The notes: generated from the letters alone by a model not told the origin. A DNA stretch of 64,000 bases from an uncultured Croceitalea sp. (GCA_947499565.1 CANMOV010000002.1:1-64000); one strand, 5' to 3'. Numbered from the stretch's first letter, positions 1-7,661 are shown. Made by a program: numbers and translations.

Positions 1-131
1 CCGGACCCCCTCTTTTCAACATCATTAAAATGATTTTTTATTTGGTTTTATTTAGAAGCTAATCTAAAGGATTTGGGTGTCTCATAAACTAAAAAAAGTC
101 AAATGCGAATCTCCTGATGTACTGCAGAAAA

Positions 132-947
132 TTATGTTATAATCCTTAAGAGGGTAATGTTGTAATATTTAGTATACATTGTTTCCTCAATCACAAAAAA
201 TTCGTTTGCAAATTCTTTAGGCAAATTATATGACCAAGAGGATAGTGGGGTAATTGATTGGTGATATTCAATTTTGGTAAGTTTATCAACTTTGATCTTC
301 TCCTCTAATAACGGTCTTTGTAAGTTCAGTTTGATGGACAATCCATTGTTGCCAATGATTGAAGCAAAGCTATTGGAAACACCTTTATTTAAGATTCCTT
401 GTTCAGTCCAAGTAATACTTACTGTAGGCTCTAAATCGAGTCTAACAAAACGTATAAGCGCAGTAGTAACCGAAACATTATAATATGATTTTAACGCAAA
501 GATGGCCTCAAAACCTTGTTTGCCAAATTCTATGTAGCTTGTTTTGAAATGATTTTTAGGCATTAACAATGAAGCTGCGAATTGTTGAGCTTCACTCTCC
601 AAAATCTTTTTTTCAAAAGATTTTAAGCTAGACCCAGAAAAAGCTATTGACTGTCCAAGTTTCAGCCTGTTCCTATGCTTTTTTAAAAAGAAATGACCCA
701 ATTCGTGGCTACAGGTATATCTAGCCAATGCATAATGGGCCTTTTTTAAAAGGTCGAAGTTCAATAAAATATAAAACCGACAGTTTAGATACTTTATCAA
801 ACCTCTAAAATATTTTCCGAATTTCCCCTCAATAACCTCAATCCCTAATTTTTCCGCTATTTCATAGGGGTCAATTGGGTATTGAGTGGAATATTTAGAA
901 ATTATTCTTTCCGCAAGTTCATCAATTTCTTCACTTGGTATCTCCAT
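132..947 (-). CDS. ImmA/IrrE-family metallo-endopeptidase
   Basis: A 271-residue cytosolic protein without a signal peptide. HELGH at residues 81-85 is the HExxH zinc motif, and ESEAQQFAASLLMP (118-131) supplies the downstream glutamate ligand and the LLMP signature of the ImmA/IrrE family. Known members cleave a repressor or regulator bound to a partner promoter (ImmA/ImmR, IrrE/DdrO, CapP/CapH). There is no N-terminal HTH domain. The last ~100 residues match nothing I recognise and could be a sensor. It is the third gene of a leftward unit, and its ATG lies inside the end of the preceding small acidic gene (17-nt overlap), so the two are probably co-translated. I infer, without direct proof, that it proteolytically controls the neighbouring sigma factor or the small protein. 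The protease assignment is firm; the substrate is not known. Confidence 0.9.
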   Translation of the reverse strand: MEIPSEEIDELAERIISKYSTQYPIDPYEIAEKLGIEVIEGKFGKYFRGLIKYLNCRFYILLNFDLLKKAHYALARYTCSHELGHFFLKKHRNRLKLGQSIAFSGSSLKSFEKKILESEAQQFAASLLMPKNHFKTSYIEFGKQGFEAIFALKSYYNVSVTTALIRFVRLDLEPTVSITWTEQGILNKGVSNSFASIIGNNGLSIKLNLQRPLLEEKIKVDKLTKIEYHQSITPLSSWSYNLPKEFANEFFVIEETMYTKYYNITLLRIIT

Positions 948-1290
948 TTTTACATTGGTTTACTCTTTTCCCATATTTTATACTGTTCTCAATTTTATTC
1001 TTAATATGGTCAGGAAGATCTTTACCCTCTTCTGCCTGTGCAGCTATTGCGGAAATGTCATCACCTCCATAGGCCCCTTCATCCTGATTTTCCTCTAAGA
1101 ACTTCTTATAAATTTGATTAGGGTCATCAATAGAATCTGGAAGTTCAATTTTAGTATTACCAAACATTTCTACATATGATTCAATCTCTTCATCAGATTC
1201 TGGGAGATTGTATCCGTAAAATTTAAGCGCATCATAAACTTGCCTCTCAAAGGACTCACTAAATTTATTTGACTCGTTATTGCTTGCCAT
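931..1290 (-). CDS. Small acidic hypothetical protein between sigma factor and ImmA-like protease
   Basis: 119 residues, strongly acidic in the first 80 (clusters DEEIE, DDP, EENQDE, GGDD), ending in a basic stretch with one Cys. There is no signal peptide and no domain I recognise. It lies 32 nt downstream of the sigma-factor gene and overlaps the ImmA-like protease gene by 17 nt, so all three are very likely one transcript. A small acidic protein encoded between a sigma factor and a regulatory protease is well placed to be an anti-sigma factor, an adaptor, or the protease substrate. That is inference from position only. Confidence 0.75.
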   Translation of the reverse strand: MASNNESNKFSESFERQVYDALKFYGYNLPESDEEIESYVEMFGNTKIELPDSIDDPNQIYKKFLEENQDEGAYGGDDISAIAAQAEEGKDLPDHIKNKIENSIKYGKRVNQCKNGDTK

Positions 1291-1322
1291 AATTGTTGTC
1301 TTTTCGATTTTTAAAATAGTTC

Positions 1323-2000
1323 TTATAGGTTTGTTAGTTGTAATTGAATTTTTTTGATTAGTCTGTTTTTATTTTGAATAATTGCATTTCTTCCAATACC
1401 GTGCCTTTCGACCAACTCTATCATACGTGTTTCCGGTAAGTTCCAGTTACCCCTTTCATCGAATACCCCAGATTGTAAGTAGACCTTCAAAATATCCTTT
1501 TGTTTTTCAGACACTCTTATTTCTGAAAATGCTTTTTGTATGGTTCTGTATAGTTCCAATTTTGAAGCTGAAAGCTCATTACTTTCACTCGAATCATCAA
1601 ATAATTTTTCTTCGGCCTTGCTTCTTTGATTTTTATCAAGGGAAACAATCTTAATCCGTCTTTTTGGCTGTTTAACATATTGGTCATAAAAGGAATTTTG
1701 AATGATTTTATATAACCAACTCCTAACATGTACCACAATCTTATCGGCACTTATTCCTATTTCACGTTTAAAACCTTTCGATTTCTTTAGTACTTTAAAG
1801 AAGGTGTCCTGACTCAGGTCACTAGCTTGCACTTTTGCCTGATCAGGAGGCCTATTTTTAAAAAAGTTATAGCAAGATCCAAAAACAAAATCTTTGTGTC
1901 TCCTATGAAACTCGCCAAAAGCTTCTTCTGAAAAAGGATCGTCCCTGTCTCCTATCATTTCTAATAATTCGTAATCCGAAGTCCCTGTTTTTACGACCAT
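1323..2000 (-). CDS. Sigma-70 family RNA polymerase sigma factor (ECF-like)
   Basis: 225 residues. Residues ~20-115 resemble sigma region 2, with DLSQDTFFKVLKKS (61-74) matching the core-binding DxxQxxF helix and VRSWLYKIIQNSFYDQYVK the -10 recognition segment. A charged linker follows. Residues ~155-225 resemble a region 4 helix-turn-helix, but it is divergent and lacks the usual ECF signature, so the assignment rests mainly on region 2. It is the first gene of a leftward unit with a small acidic protein and an ImmA-like protease, divergent from the ubiquitin-like operon. The shared intergenic region carries two outward-facing copies of one motif, which fits autoregulation plus control of the ubiquitin-like genes. 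An anti-sigma partner is not obvious unless it is the next gene. Confidence 0.8.
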   Translation of the reverse strand: MVVKTGTSDYELLEMIGDRDDPFSEEAFGEFHRRHKDFVFGSCYNFFKNRPPDQAKVQASDLSQDTFFKVLKKSKGFKREIGISADKIVVHVRSWLYKIIQNSFYDQYVKQPKRRIKIVSLDKNQRSKAEEKLFDDSSESNELSASKLELYRTIQKAFSEIRVSEKQKDILKVYLQSGVFDERGNWNLPETRMIELVERHGIGRNAIIQNKNRLIKKIQLQLTNL

Positions 2001-2060
2001 AACAATAAGTCTTGATTTTAAATGTTAAGCGGAGCTGGTGGTTTCATTTCAATATATACT

Positions 2061-2147
2061 AGTAGTACGAACGCCGATGACAGATTTAGTTCACGTTCCA
2101 CAAAATACATTAAAAAATTAGGTTTTGTCATTACCCTTCGTACTACT
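2061..2147. promoter_or_regulatory. Divergent pair of a 22-bp motif between sigma factor and ubiquitin-like operon
   Basis: The segment 2061-2082 and the reverse complement of 2126-2147 share an 11-bp block AGTAGTACGAA, one further matched base in the centre, and ATGACA at the other end. Read outward, both sides give TGTCAT-N5-TTCGTACTACT, one towards the sigma gene (start 2000) and one towards the Ubl gene (start 2171, 23 nt away). I see no exact TAnnTTTG housekeeping box on the + strand between 2083 and 2170. The motif is either the promoter recognised by the resident sigma factor or an operator. Confidence 0.6.
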
Positions 2148-2170
2148 TGTAAACACAAAATTCAAACGTT

Positions 2171-2458
2171 ATGACTGAAATAATTGATATTGAAGAATTT
2201 GTTAAAATGAAAAAGCCGATACCCAAAAAAAGACGGTATAGTATTAGAGTAGACCGTCTAAAATATGTTACGGACAAGGAGTGTCTTACAGGGAAGGAGA
2301 TTCTTATCCTAGCTGGAAAAGAACCTTATACTAGGTTCCAATTGAACCAACGATGTAAGGGATCTGTATCAAAGATAGATTATGATGAAAAGGTAGACTT
2401 TACTGAACGGGGAGTGGAAAGATTTATGACCCTACCACTTGATCAAACGGAAGGCTAA
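2171..2458 (+). CDS. Ubiquitin-like protein, Multi_ubiq-type, single domain with C-terminal Gly
   Basis: 95 residues. After a ~20-residue basic leader, residues 22-88 follow the Multi_ubiq beta-grasp pattern: a strand YSIRVD, a TGKEIL-AG helix entry (40-49), FQLNQRCKG, a charged strand, and FTERGVERFMT. The protein ends TEG, so the last residue is a glycine directly before the stop, as expected for a ubiquitin-like modifier ready for adenylation without trimming. Related proteins often carry several tandem domains; this one has one. It is the first gene of a tightly packed operon and its TAA overlaps the next ATG (TAATG). It presumably is activated by the E1 domain encoded two genes downstream and recycled by the fused JAMM domain. 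Confidence 0.85.
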   Translation: MTEIIDIEEFVKMKKPIPKKRRYSIRVDRLKYVTDKECLTGKEILILAGKEPYTRFQLNQRCKGSVSKIDYDEKVDFTERGVERFMTLPLDQTEG

Positions 2459-2859
2459 TGGACAGGCGGGAGTTTTTATTACCTGAAGAGGATATGGATT
2501 TCCTTTCTAAATATTCGGGTGAATGGGAAACTATTATGGCTTCCGGTCACCAATGGATAATTTTTAATGACTATCCAGTCCCCAAAGGATATAATTTGTC
2601 AAAGGTTAGACTTGCCCTAAGGATTGATAGCGGTTACCCCAGCTCCCAAATCGATATGGCCTATTTTTTTCCTCCCTTGGCTAGAGTTGATAGTAAACCT
2701 ATCGGAGCCTTAGCCAACCAGCCATTGGATGGTAAGGTATTCCAAAGATGGTCAAGGCACCGGACCTCACAAAACCCTTGGAGGCCTGGCTTAGACAATT
2801 TGGAAACCCACTTGTTGCTTGTTGAGTATTGGATGAACAGAGAATTTAAAATCAGATGA
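2458..2859 (+). CDS. Prokaryotic E2-like (UBC-fold) protein, Prok-E2_E type, without cysteine
   Basis: 133 residues resembling the Prok-E2_E family: a central strand pattern RLALRIDSGYPSSQIDMAYFFPP (~51-73), then DGKVFQRWSRHR (91-102), W108 and a conserved-looking THLLLVEYW near the end. No cysteine occurs anywhere in the protein, so it cannot form the Cys thioester of classical E2 enzymes. His101 and His118 sit near where a catalytic centre is expected. The start overlaps the Ubl stop as TAATG, and the end overlaps the JAMM-E1 start by 4 nt, so it is made with both partners. It may act as a non-catalytic scaffold, or transfer could use another chemistry. The fold assignment is by pattern and context. 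Confidence 0.75.
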   Translation: MDRREFLLPEEDMDFLSKYSGEWETIMASGHQWIIFNDYPVPKGYNLSKVRLALRIDSGYPSSQIDMAYFFPPLARVDSKPIGALANQPLDGKVFQRWSRHRTSQNPWRPGLDNLETHLLLVEYWMNREFKIR

Positions 2860-4250
2860 TGAAACATTTCAAAATTGCCAAAAAACATTACGATTCTTTA
2901 ACAAAACATCTTTTTCCAGGCGACGGAAAAGAATCAGTCTCAATAGCTATCTGTGGCAGGGCCAATAACGGCAATACGTTTTTGGTACATGACCTGATTC
3001 ATATTCCTCATAACCTTTGCGAGAGGGAGTTTGATTTTATAAAATGGCCTACGCATCTTATTATTGATAGGCTTCCAGAAATGGTTGCCAAAAACTTTGC
3101 TCTATTTAAGGTACACAGCCATCCGGGCGGATACGAACAATTCTCCGAATTGGATGACAACTCCGATTTAGAACTGTTCGATAGTATCTATGGATGGTTT
3201 GACAATGAAGATTTTCATGGCAGTCTTATTTTGTTGCCTAGCGGTAATTTAATCGGGCGAGTTATCACGCCTGAATTGGAATTTGAGGAAATGGATAAAA
3301 TTACAATCGTAAATCATACCATTAAAATATCTCAAAAGAAAAAACAATCATTCGACGATAGTTTAAACCTAAGAAACAGGCAAACACTTGGGAAAGGAAC
3401 GCAGATGCTACTTAAGAATATGACGATTGGAGTTGTTGGTTGTTCAGGTACTGGAAGTCCTGTAATAGAACAGTTATCAAGGTTAGGGGCAGGAAAACTA
3501 ATCCTTGTCGATCCAGACGTTATTGAATCTAAAAACCTCAATAGAATTATAAATTCAAAAGAAGTGGATGCTGTTGAAAGTACCTTAAAAGTGGACGTTG
3601 CTAAACATGCTATTGACCAAATGGGTTTCTCCACAGAGGTGGTGGCATATGCAAATAACTTATACGATGACGTCTCTGTGATTCACGATCTTTCTTCATG
3701 TGATTTTCTTTTTGGATGTATGGATAGTGTTGACGGTAGGCACTTGCTGAATAGCATCGCCAGCTTCTACATTATTCCATATATTGATGTTGGTGTTAAA
3801 GTCATCAGTGATAAAGAAGGGGGCATTGATCAAATTTGTGGTAGCATCCATTATTTACAACCTGGCGCATCCTCATTACTGACTAGAGGAGTCTATACTT
3901 CTGAAGATTTAAGAGCTGCAAATATGCTTAGGACTGATTTGGAAGAATATGAAAAACAAAAAGATTCTGGCTATATAACAGATATCAATGTTGAGGCACC
4001 TGCAGTGATTAGTATCAACATGCTTGCTTCTAGCTTGGCTGTAAATGAATTTTTATCTAGAATTCATCCTATAAAAACAGAGGAACTGTCTCTTTATGAC
4101 ATTATACGGTTTAGTTTGACCGATTATTATTTAATGAATGAGCATTCTGAGCATGATAATGATATTTATTTGGATAAATACATTGGGAGGGGGGATATAT
4201 CGCCATTGTTGAACATTCCGACATTCACTAATTATGCGAAAGCTATTTAA
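2856..4250 (+). CDS. JAMM (Mov34/MPN) deubiquitinase-like domain fused to E1/ThiF adenylyltransferase
   Basis: 464 residues. Residues ~1-160 are a JAB/JAMM isopeptidase: E26, H87-S-H89, then S97 and D100 spaced as HxHx7SxxD. Residues ~180-400 are a Rossmann E1-like domain: GCSGTGS (195-201) nucleotide loop, LVDPD (217-221), NLNR (227-230) and DSVDGR (290-295). Family members adenylate the C-terminal glycine of a Ubl. Where ThiF/JAB fusions usually have a PGxxCLxC stretch, this protein reads QPGASSLLTRG (335-345) with serines, so the usual Cys pair is missing. The fusion puts attachment and removal activities in one chain. It overlaps both the E2-like gene (4 nt) and the next gene (17 nt). Confidence 0.88.
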   Translation: MMKHFKIAKKHYDSLTKHLFPGDGKESVSIAICGRANNGNTFLVHDLIHIPHNLCEREFDFIKWPTHLIIDRLPEMVAKNFALFKVHSHPGGYEQFSELDDNSDLELFDSIYGWFDNEDFHGSLILLPSGNLIGRVITPELEFEEMDKITIVNHTIKISQKKKQSFDDSLNLRNRQTLGKGTQMLLKNMTIGVVGCSGTGSPVIEQLSRLGAGKLILVDPDVIESKNLNRIINSKEVDAVESTLKVDVAKHAIDQMGFSTEVVAYANNLYDDVSVIHDLSSCDFLFGCMDSVDGRHLLNSIASFYIIPYIDVGVKVISDKEGGIDQICGSIHYLQPGASSLLTRGVYTSEDLRAANMLRTDLEEYEKQKDSGYITDINVEAPAVISINMLASSLAVNEFLSRIHPIKTEELSLYDIIRFSLTDYYLMNEHSEHDNDIYLDKYIGRGDISPLLNIPTFTNYAKAI

Positions 4251-4539
4251 GAAACTATGGGAATTTCTTTTTCCAAGGAAATTCAAAATAATCTGTCTTG
4301 AGGAGAGACCTCAAACATTGACTTTGGATACCATTTATATTATAGGCGATTGGGCAATATGTTTTATTTGTCCTTGCGGTTGTAAAGCATACATACAGTT
4401 GAACACAATTCCATCAACAAGTCCTAAATGGTATTATAAGATAAAGTTGGGGAAAGTTTCAATATTTCCATCAATTAGGAGAACAATTGGGTGTAGAAGT
4501 CATTTCTGGATAACCAAGGGTAATTTATATTGGTGTTAA
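4234..4539 (+). CDS. DUF6527-like small zinc-binding protein of the ubiquitin-like operon
   Basis: 101 residues, basic N-terminus. CPCGC near residue 48 and a C-terminal GCRSHFWITKG...C look like a zinc site (Cys and His ligands), the pattern I associate with DUF6527 proteins found beside E1/E2/Ubl genes. Function in the family is unknown; a substrate-adaptor or E3-like role is only inference. Its ATG lies 17 nt inside the JAMM-E1 gene, so it belongs to the same operon and is its last gene. A 151-nt gap separates it from the following deaminase gene. Confidence 0.7.
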   Translation: MRKLFKKLWEFLFPRKFKIICLEERPQTLTLDTIYIIGDWAICFICPCGCKAYIQLNTIPSTSPKWYYKIKLGKVSIFPSIRRTIGCRSHFWITKGNLYWC

Positions 4540-4690
4540 AGTAACATTGTCTTTTCAAACGAGTCTTTTTATAAACCGCTTAAAGTGATTAGAGTATTTT
4601 ATCTTGAAACGGACCAGATATGTTAAATTTGTTGTTTGTGGTAGCATAATTAACAACTTGCAGTTCAGCATTGAAAAAAGAACCTAGAAA

Positions 4691-6148
4691 ATGACAAAAG
4701 GATTTACTGTAGGCCAAAAATATTCTCATGAAGAATATATGCAGCTCTCTATTGAAGAAATGAGAAAGAGTAGAGGAGAACATATAGATAGAGCAGACCC
4801 CAAGGTTGGAGCCGTTTTAGTAGATAAAAATGGAGCTTACTTTGACAAAGCTCATAGAGGTGAATTACGTGTTGGTGATCATGGTGAGTTCACTTTATTG
4901 GAGCGAAAACATTCCGAGAAAGATTTATCCGGATTCACGTTGTACACCACCCTTGAACCTTGTGTGAAGAGAAATTTACCTAAAAAAGGTTGCTATAAAC
5001 GTTGCATCAATGCTCGTCTTAAAAAAGTTTATATAGGTCATTATGATCCTGACCCTACAGTGGCATCAAATGGATCTAAACTTTTGATGAATGCAAAGAT
5101 TGAAGTGGGATTCTATGACAAAAAGTACGAAGAGATTATTGCCAGTGAAAATGAGCAATTTTTTAAGGAAGCTGCCAAACGTGCTGAAGACGAAATAACC
5201 AAGGAAATCCAACCTGCTATTGACCCCATAGAGAATGAGTTAATAGAATTTCAATTACATGATTTTTCAGAAGAAGCTCAACGTACTATGATTGATAAAA
5301 TGGGGCTTTCTTACAAAATCGGTACTGATGCCTGGAAAGGTTATCTCAGCCGAATGAAGTTAATCAAAGTAGATGAAGAAAGTCAAACAGCTCGTCCAAC
5401 AGGATTAGGTTTATTGCTTTTAGGTCAAAAGCCAGAGCAACATTTCCCACAGGCTAGAATCAAGTTTACAGTTTGGTCGGAATCAGAAGATCCAAAGATT
5501 GAAGATTTTAAAGGGCCTTTAGTTCTCCTTCCAGGAAAAATAGAACAGTATTTAGGCTTTGTTTTTCCTAAGGGCTTTTCGTCGCGAACATCTTTTAATC
5601 GTACAGAAAAAGTAGAAGCATCGTATTCTGCTCTTTACGAGGTAATTATGAATGCCATGGTTCATAGGGATTACAGAATTGATGGTGGACGAATAATGGT
5701 GGATATTGATGATGAAAAAGTAGTAGTATCCAGCCCAGGCAGACCATTATGTACTATTGAGCAACTCAATAGTTTTACCGCACCATCGTTTAGTAGAAAT
5801 GCTAAAATCGCCCATATCTTTTTTGAGATGGGGTTGGTTGAAGAAAGAGGTTTTGGTATGGAAGAGTTGGGAAAAGTAGAAACCTTTGGTTTACCTAAAC
5901 CAAGGTTTGTGATGGAAAATGATAGCTTGAAAGCAACTCTCTTTAGATTGGTTAGTCCAGTAAATGAAACCCTACCAGATACTGAACTGCTCGGAGTTGA
6001 TGTTTTACGTGAACACAAATCACTTACCACCAAACAGTATGCGAAGATTTCCGGCTTGAAAGAAAGACAGGCAAGGAATCATTTGGTGGCATTAGTTAGT
6101 AATAAATATGCTAAAAAAGAAGGCACCAAGTATGTGTGGATTGAGTAA
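4691..6148 (+). CDS. Deaminase / HATPase_c_4 / winged-helix fusion protein (possible defence gene)
   Basis: 485 residues. Residues ~12-140 are a RibD/dCMP-type zinc deaminase: HGE (64-66) with the catalytic Glu, and EPC...C (C91 and C101) as zinc ligands. The middle (~165-300) resembles the linker of AlbA_2/RecG-like ATP-binding proteins. Residues ~315-415 resemble HATPase_c_4: EVIMNAMVHRDY, SPGRP, and RGFGMEEL. The last ~60 residues look like a winged helix. The substrate could be a free nucleotide or a nucleic acid. Deaminase fusions occur in several phage-defence systems, so a defence role is inferred, and it lies in the same island as the Ubl operon but after a 151-nt gap, so may be independent. 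Confidence 0.75.
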   Translation: MTKGFTVGQKYSHEEYMQLSIEEMRKSRGEHIDRADPKVGAVLVDKNGAYFDKAHRGELRVGDHGEFTLLERKHSEKDLSGFTLYTTLEPCVKRNLPKKGCYKRCINARLKKVYIGHYDPDPTVASNGSKLLMNAKIEVGFYDKKYEEIIASENEQFFKEAAKRAEDEITKEIQPAIDPIENELIEFQLHDFSEEAQRTMIDKMGLSYKIGTDAWKGYLSRMKLIKVDEESQTARPTGLGLLLLGQKPEQHFPQARIKFTVWSESEDPKIEDFKGPLVLLPGKIEQYLGFVFPKGFSSRTSFNRTEKVEASYSALYEVIMNAMVHRDYRIDGGRIMVDIDDEKVVVSSPGRPLCTIEQLNSFTAPSFSRNAKIAHIFFEMGLVEERGFGMEELGKVETFGLPKPRFVMENDSLKATLFRLVSPVNETLPDTELLGVDVLREHKSLTTKQYAKISGLKERQARNHLVALVSNKYAKKEGTKYVWIE

Positions 6149-6188
6149 AACGGCATTGCCGATTACTTTCTTAATTGCCGTTTTTTTA
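6147..6188 (+). terminator. Rho-independent terminator of the deaminase-HATPase gene
   Basis: AAAACGGCA (6147-6155) pairs perfectly with TGCCGTTTT (6176-6184), and the stem runs straight into a T-tract. The hairpin starts on the last base of the stop codon, so it serves the deaminase fusion gene. Confidence 0.7.
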
Positions 6189-6252
6189 TCGTTTAATAAA
6201 AAGCGGCAATATATTCTAAAAACGGCATTGCCGATTACTTTCTTAATTGCCG
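6147..6252. repeat. 34-bp direct repeat, two copies 72 bp apart, overlapping a terminator
   Basis: Positions 6147-6180 and 6219-6252 are identical over 34 bp (both begin AAAACGGCATTGCCG). The first copy forms the terminator stem together with the following T-run; the second lacks the T-run. A further CGGCAAT at 6204-6210 can pair with ATTGCCG at 6227-6233. It lies between the last rightward cargo gene and the recombinase, so it may be a duplicated terminator or part of the recombinase arm-binding region. Confidence 0.75.
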
Positions 6253-6407
6253 AAAAGTTATAATATCACTGTACAAATAACAACATGTTTAGTGTTATCT
6301 GATAAGTTCGAAGGTTAAATTTACTACTATTCATATGTCACTGCTCTTAAAATTTTGATTTGAAATTGTGTAATGAAAGTATTTTAGAAAACTTTTCTAA
6401 ACTAAAC

Positions 6408-7661
6408 TTAGACGACTACTCTGACATTTTTTTCTAATTTCTCTCTTAGGATTTGCATATCATCACATACTTTTTTCTCAAGAACTTTAGCATATATCTG
6501 TGTTGTAGTTAATTTAGAATGTCCTAACATTTTCGAAATGGTTTCAATAGGGACACCATTGGTGAGAGTTACTGTAGTCGCAAATGTATGTCTAGCCATA
6601 TGAAAAGTTAAGTTTTTCTCGATTTTGGCAAGCACTGCTATTTCTTTTAAATACAAGTTCATTTTTTGATTGGATATCATTGGGAACAATGTGCCATTTA
6701 TCATTGAACGCTTATCGTATTTGTACTGTTCAATTATGGTCAATGCTTTGGCAAGTAAAGGTATCTTGACCGAATTTCTAGTTTTTTGCCTTTGTGTAAC
6801 TATCCAAGTGGTTTTGTCCATACCGAGAACCAAACTTTGGTTAGTCAACAACGTTAAATCAATATAACTTATGCCTGTATAGCAACTAAAAACAAACAAA
6901 TCTCTAACCGTTCGCAAGCGCATAGATTTTATATTCATTTTCTCTATACCGTCCAACTCTTCTGAGGTAAGGAAACCTCTTTGTGTTGGCAGTAGCTTTT
7001 GTTTGAATTTGTGAAACGGGTCTCTATCAATCCATTCTAATTGATAGGCAAGAGTAACCATTCGGCGCAGTCTTTGAATGTGTTTCATCACTGCATTATT
7101 TCCAATTTTCTTTTGATAGTTTCTTGGTTTATGTTTTCGAAGAAAGGTTTCAAAATCAAGAATGAATTTATAATCAAGGTCAGCAAGCTCCATGTCTTCC
7201 ACCCTGTGTTTCTTTTTTATAAAGAGTAGAATATATCTTTGACTTGTGAGGTATAACCTAGAAGTATTGTAATGAAGTTTGCTGAACATATTGGCATTAT
7301 GATACTCAATAATATTTTTTAGAGTATAACGCTCAATCTTTTCATCTCCAACGTACTTTGTTTTTATCTTCTGAGGAGTAATTCGCTTATCGTCAGCTCG
7401 TAGCTCCTGATAACATTGAAATAGTTTAGAATGTACTTCATCAAGATATTGATTGATAGTTCTAGCTTTTTCGCTAGTTCCCCTTATCCTTTGAGTTTTT
7501 GGGTTCCAATATCTAGTATCAACCCTTCTTTTGAGACTGATATTAAGTTTTTTTCTATCTACCGTTATTCTGGCATACAGAGGTGCTTGATTATTCTTAA
7601 TCCTTTTTGCATATATCCAGAATAGGATAGAAAACGTTGAAGAAGTTCGCATGACGTTCAT
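6408..7661 (-). CDS. Tyrosine recombinase (IntDOT-type phage integrase family)
   Basis: 417 residues with an N-terminal arm-binding domain (~15-95), a SAM-like core-binding domain (~110-215) and a C-terminal catalytic domain. Catalytic residues seen: K293, H354-x-x-R357 (HMARHTF), H381 (LGHSKL) and nucleophile Y390. The first Arg of the usual RKHRHY set is replaced by Ser265 (YTGISYIDL); the same substitution is known for IntDOT of the Bacteroides element CTnDOT, so the enzyme is probably active. It lies 228 bp from the 3' end of a tRNA-Arg gene and reads away from it, the typical arrangement for an integrated island. It likely mobilises the Ubl cassette. Confidence 0.93.
   Translation of the reverse strand: MNVMRTSSTFSILFWIYAKRIKNNQAPLYARITVDRKKLNISLKRRVDTRYWNPKTQRIRGTSEKARTINQYLDEVHSKLFQCYQELRADDKRITPQKIKTKYVGDEKIERYTLKNIIEYHNANMFSKLHYNTSRLYLTSQRYILLFIKKKHRVEDMELADLDYKFILDFETFLRKHKPRNYQKKIGNNAVMKHIQRLRRMVTLAYQLEWIDRDPFHKFKQKLLPTQRGFLTSEELDGIEKMNIKSMRLRTVRDLFVFSCYTGISYIDLTLLTNQSLVLGMDKTTWIVTQRQKTRNSVKIPLLAKALTIIEQYKYDKRSMINGTLFPMISNQKMNLYLKEIAVLAKIEKNLTFHMARHTFATTVTLTNGVPIETISKMLGHSKLTTTQIYAKVLEKKVCDDMQILREKLEKNVRVVV

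Noticed and set aside
1..131. Possible weak hairpin ATCATT/AATGAT followed by T-run at the window start
   Set aside because: Six AT pairs only, no gene visible upstream in the window, so not a supported terminator.
132..4539. Type II CBASS or Bil (ISG15-like) operon
   Set aside because: No nucleotidyltransferase or fused E2-E1 (Cap2) is present, and E1 is fused to JAMM here with a Multi_ubiq-type modifier; it does not fit either gene layout.
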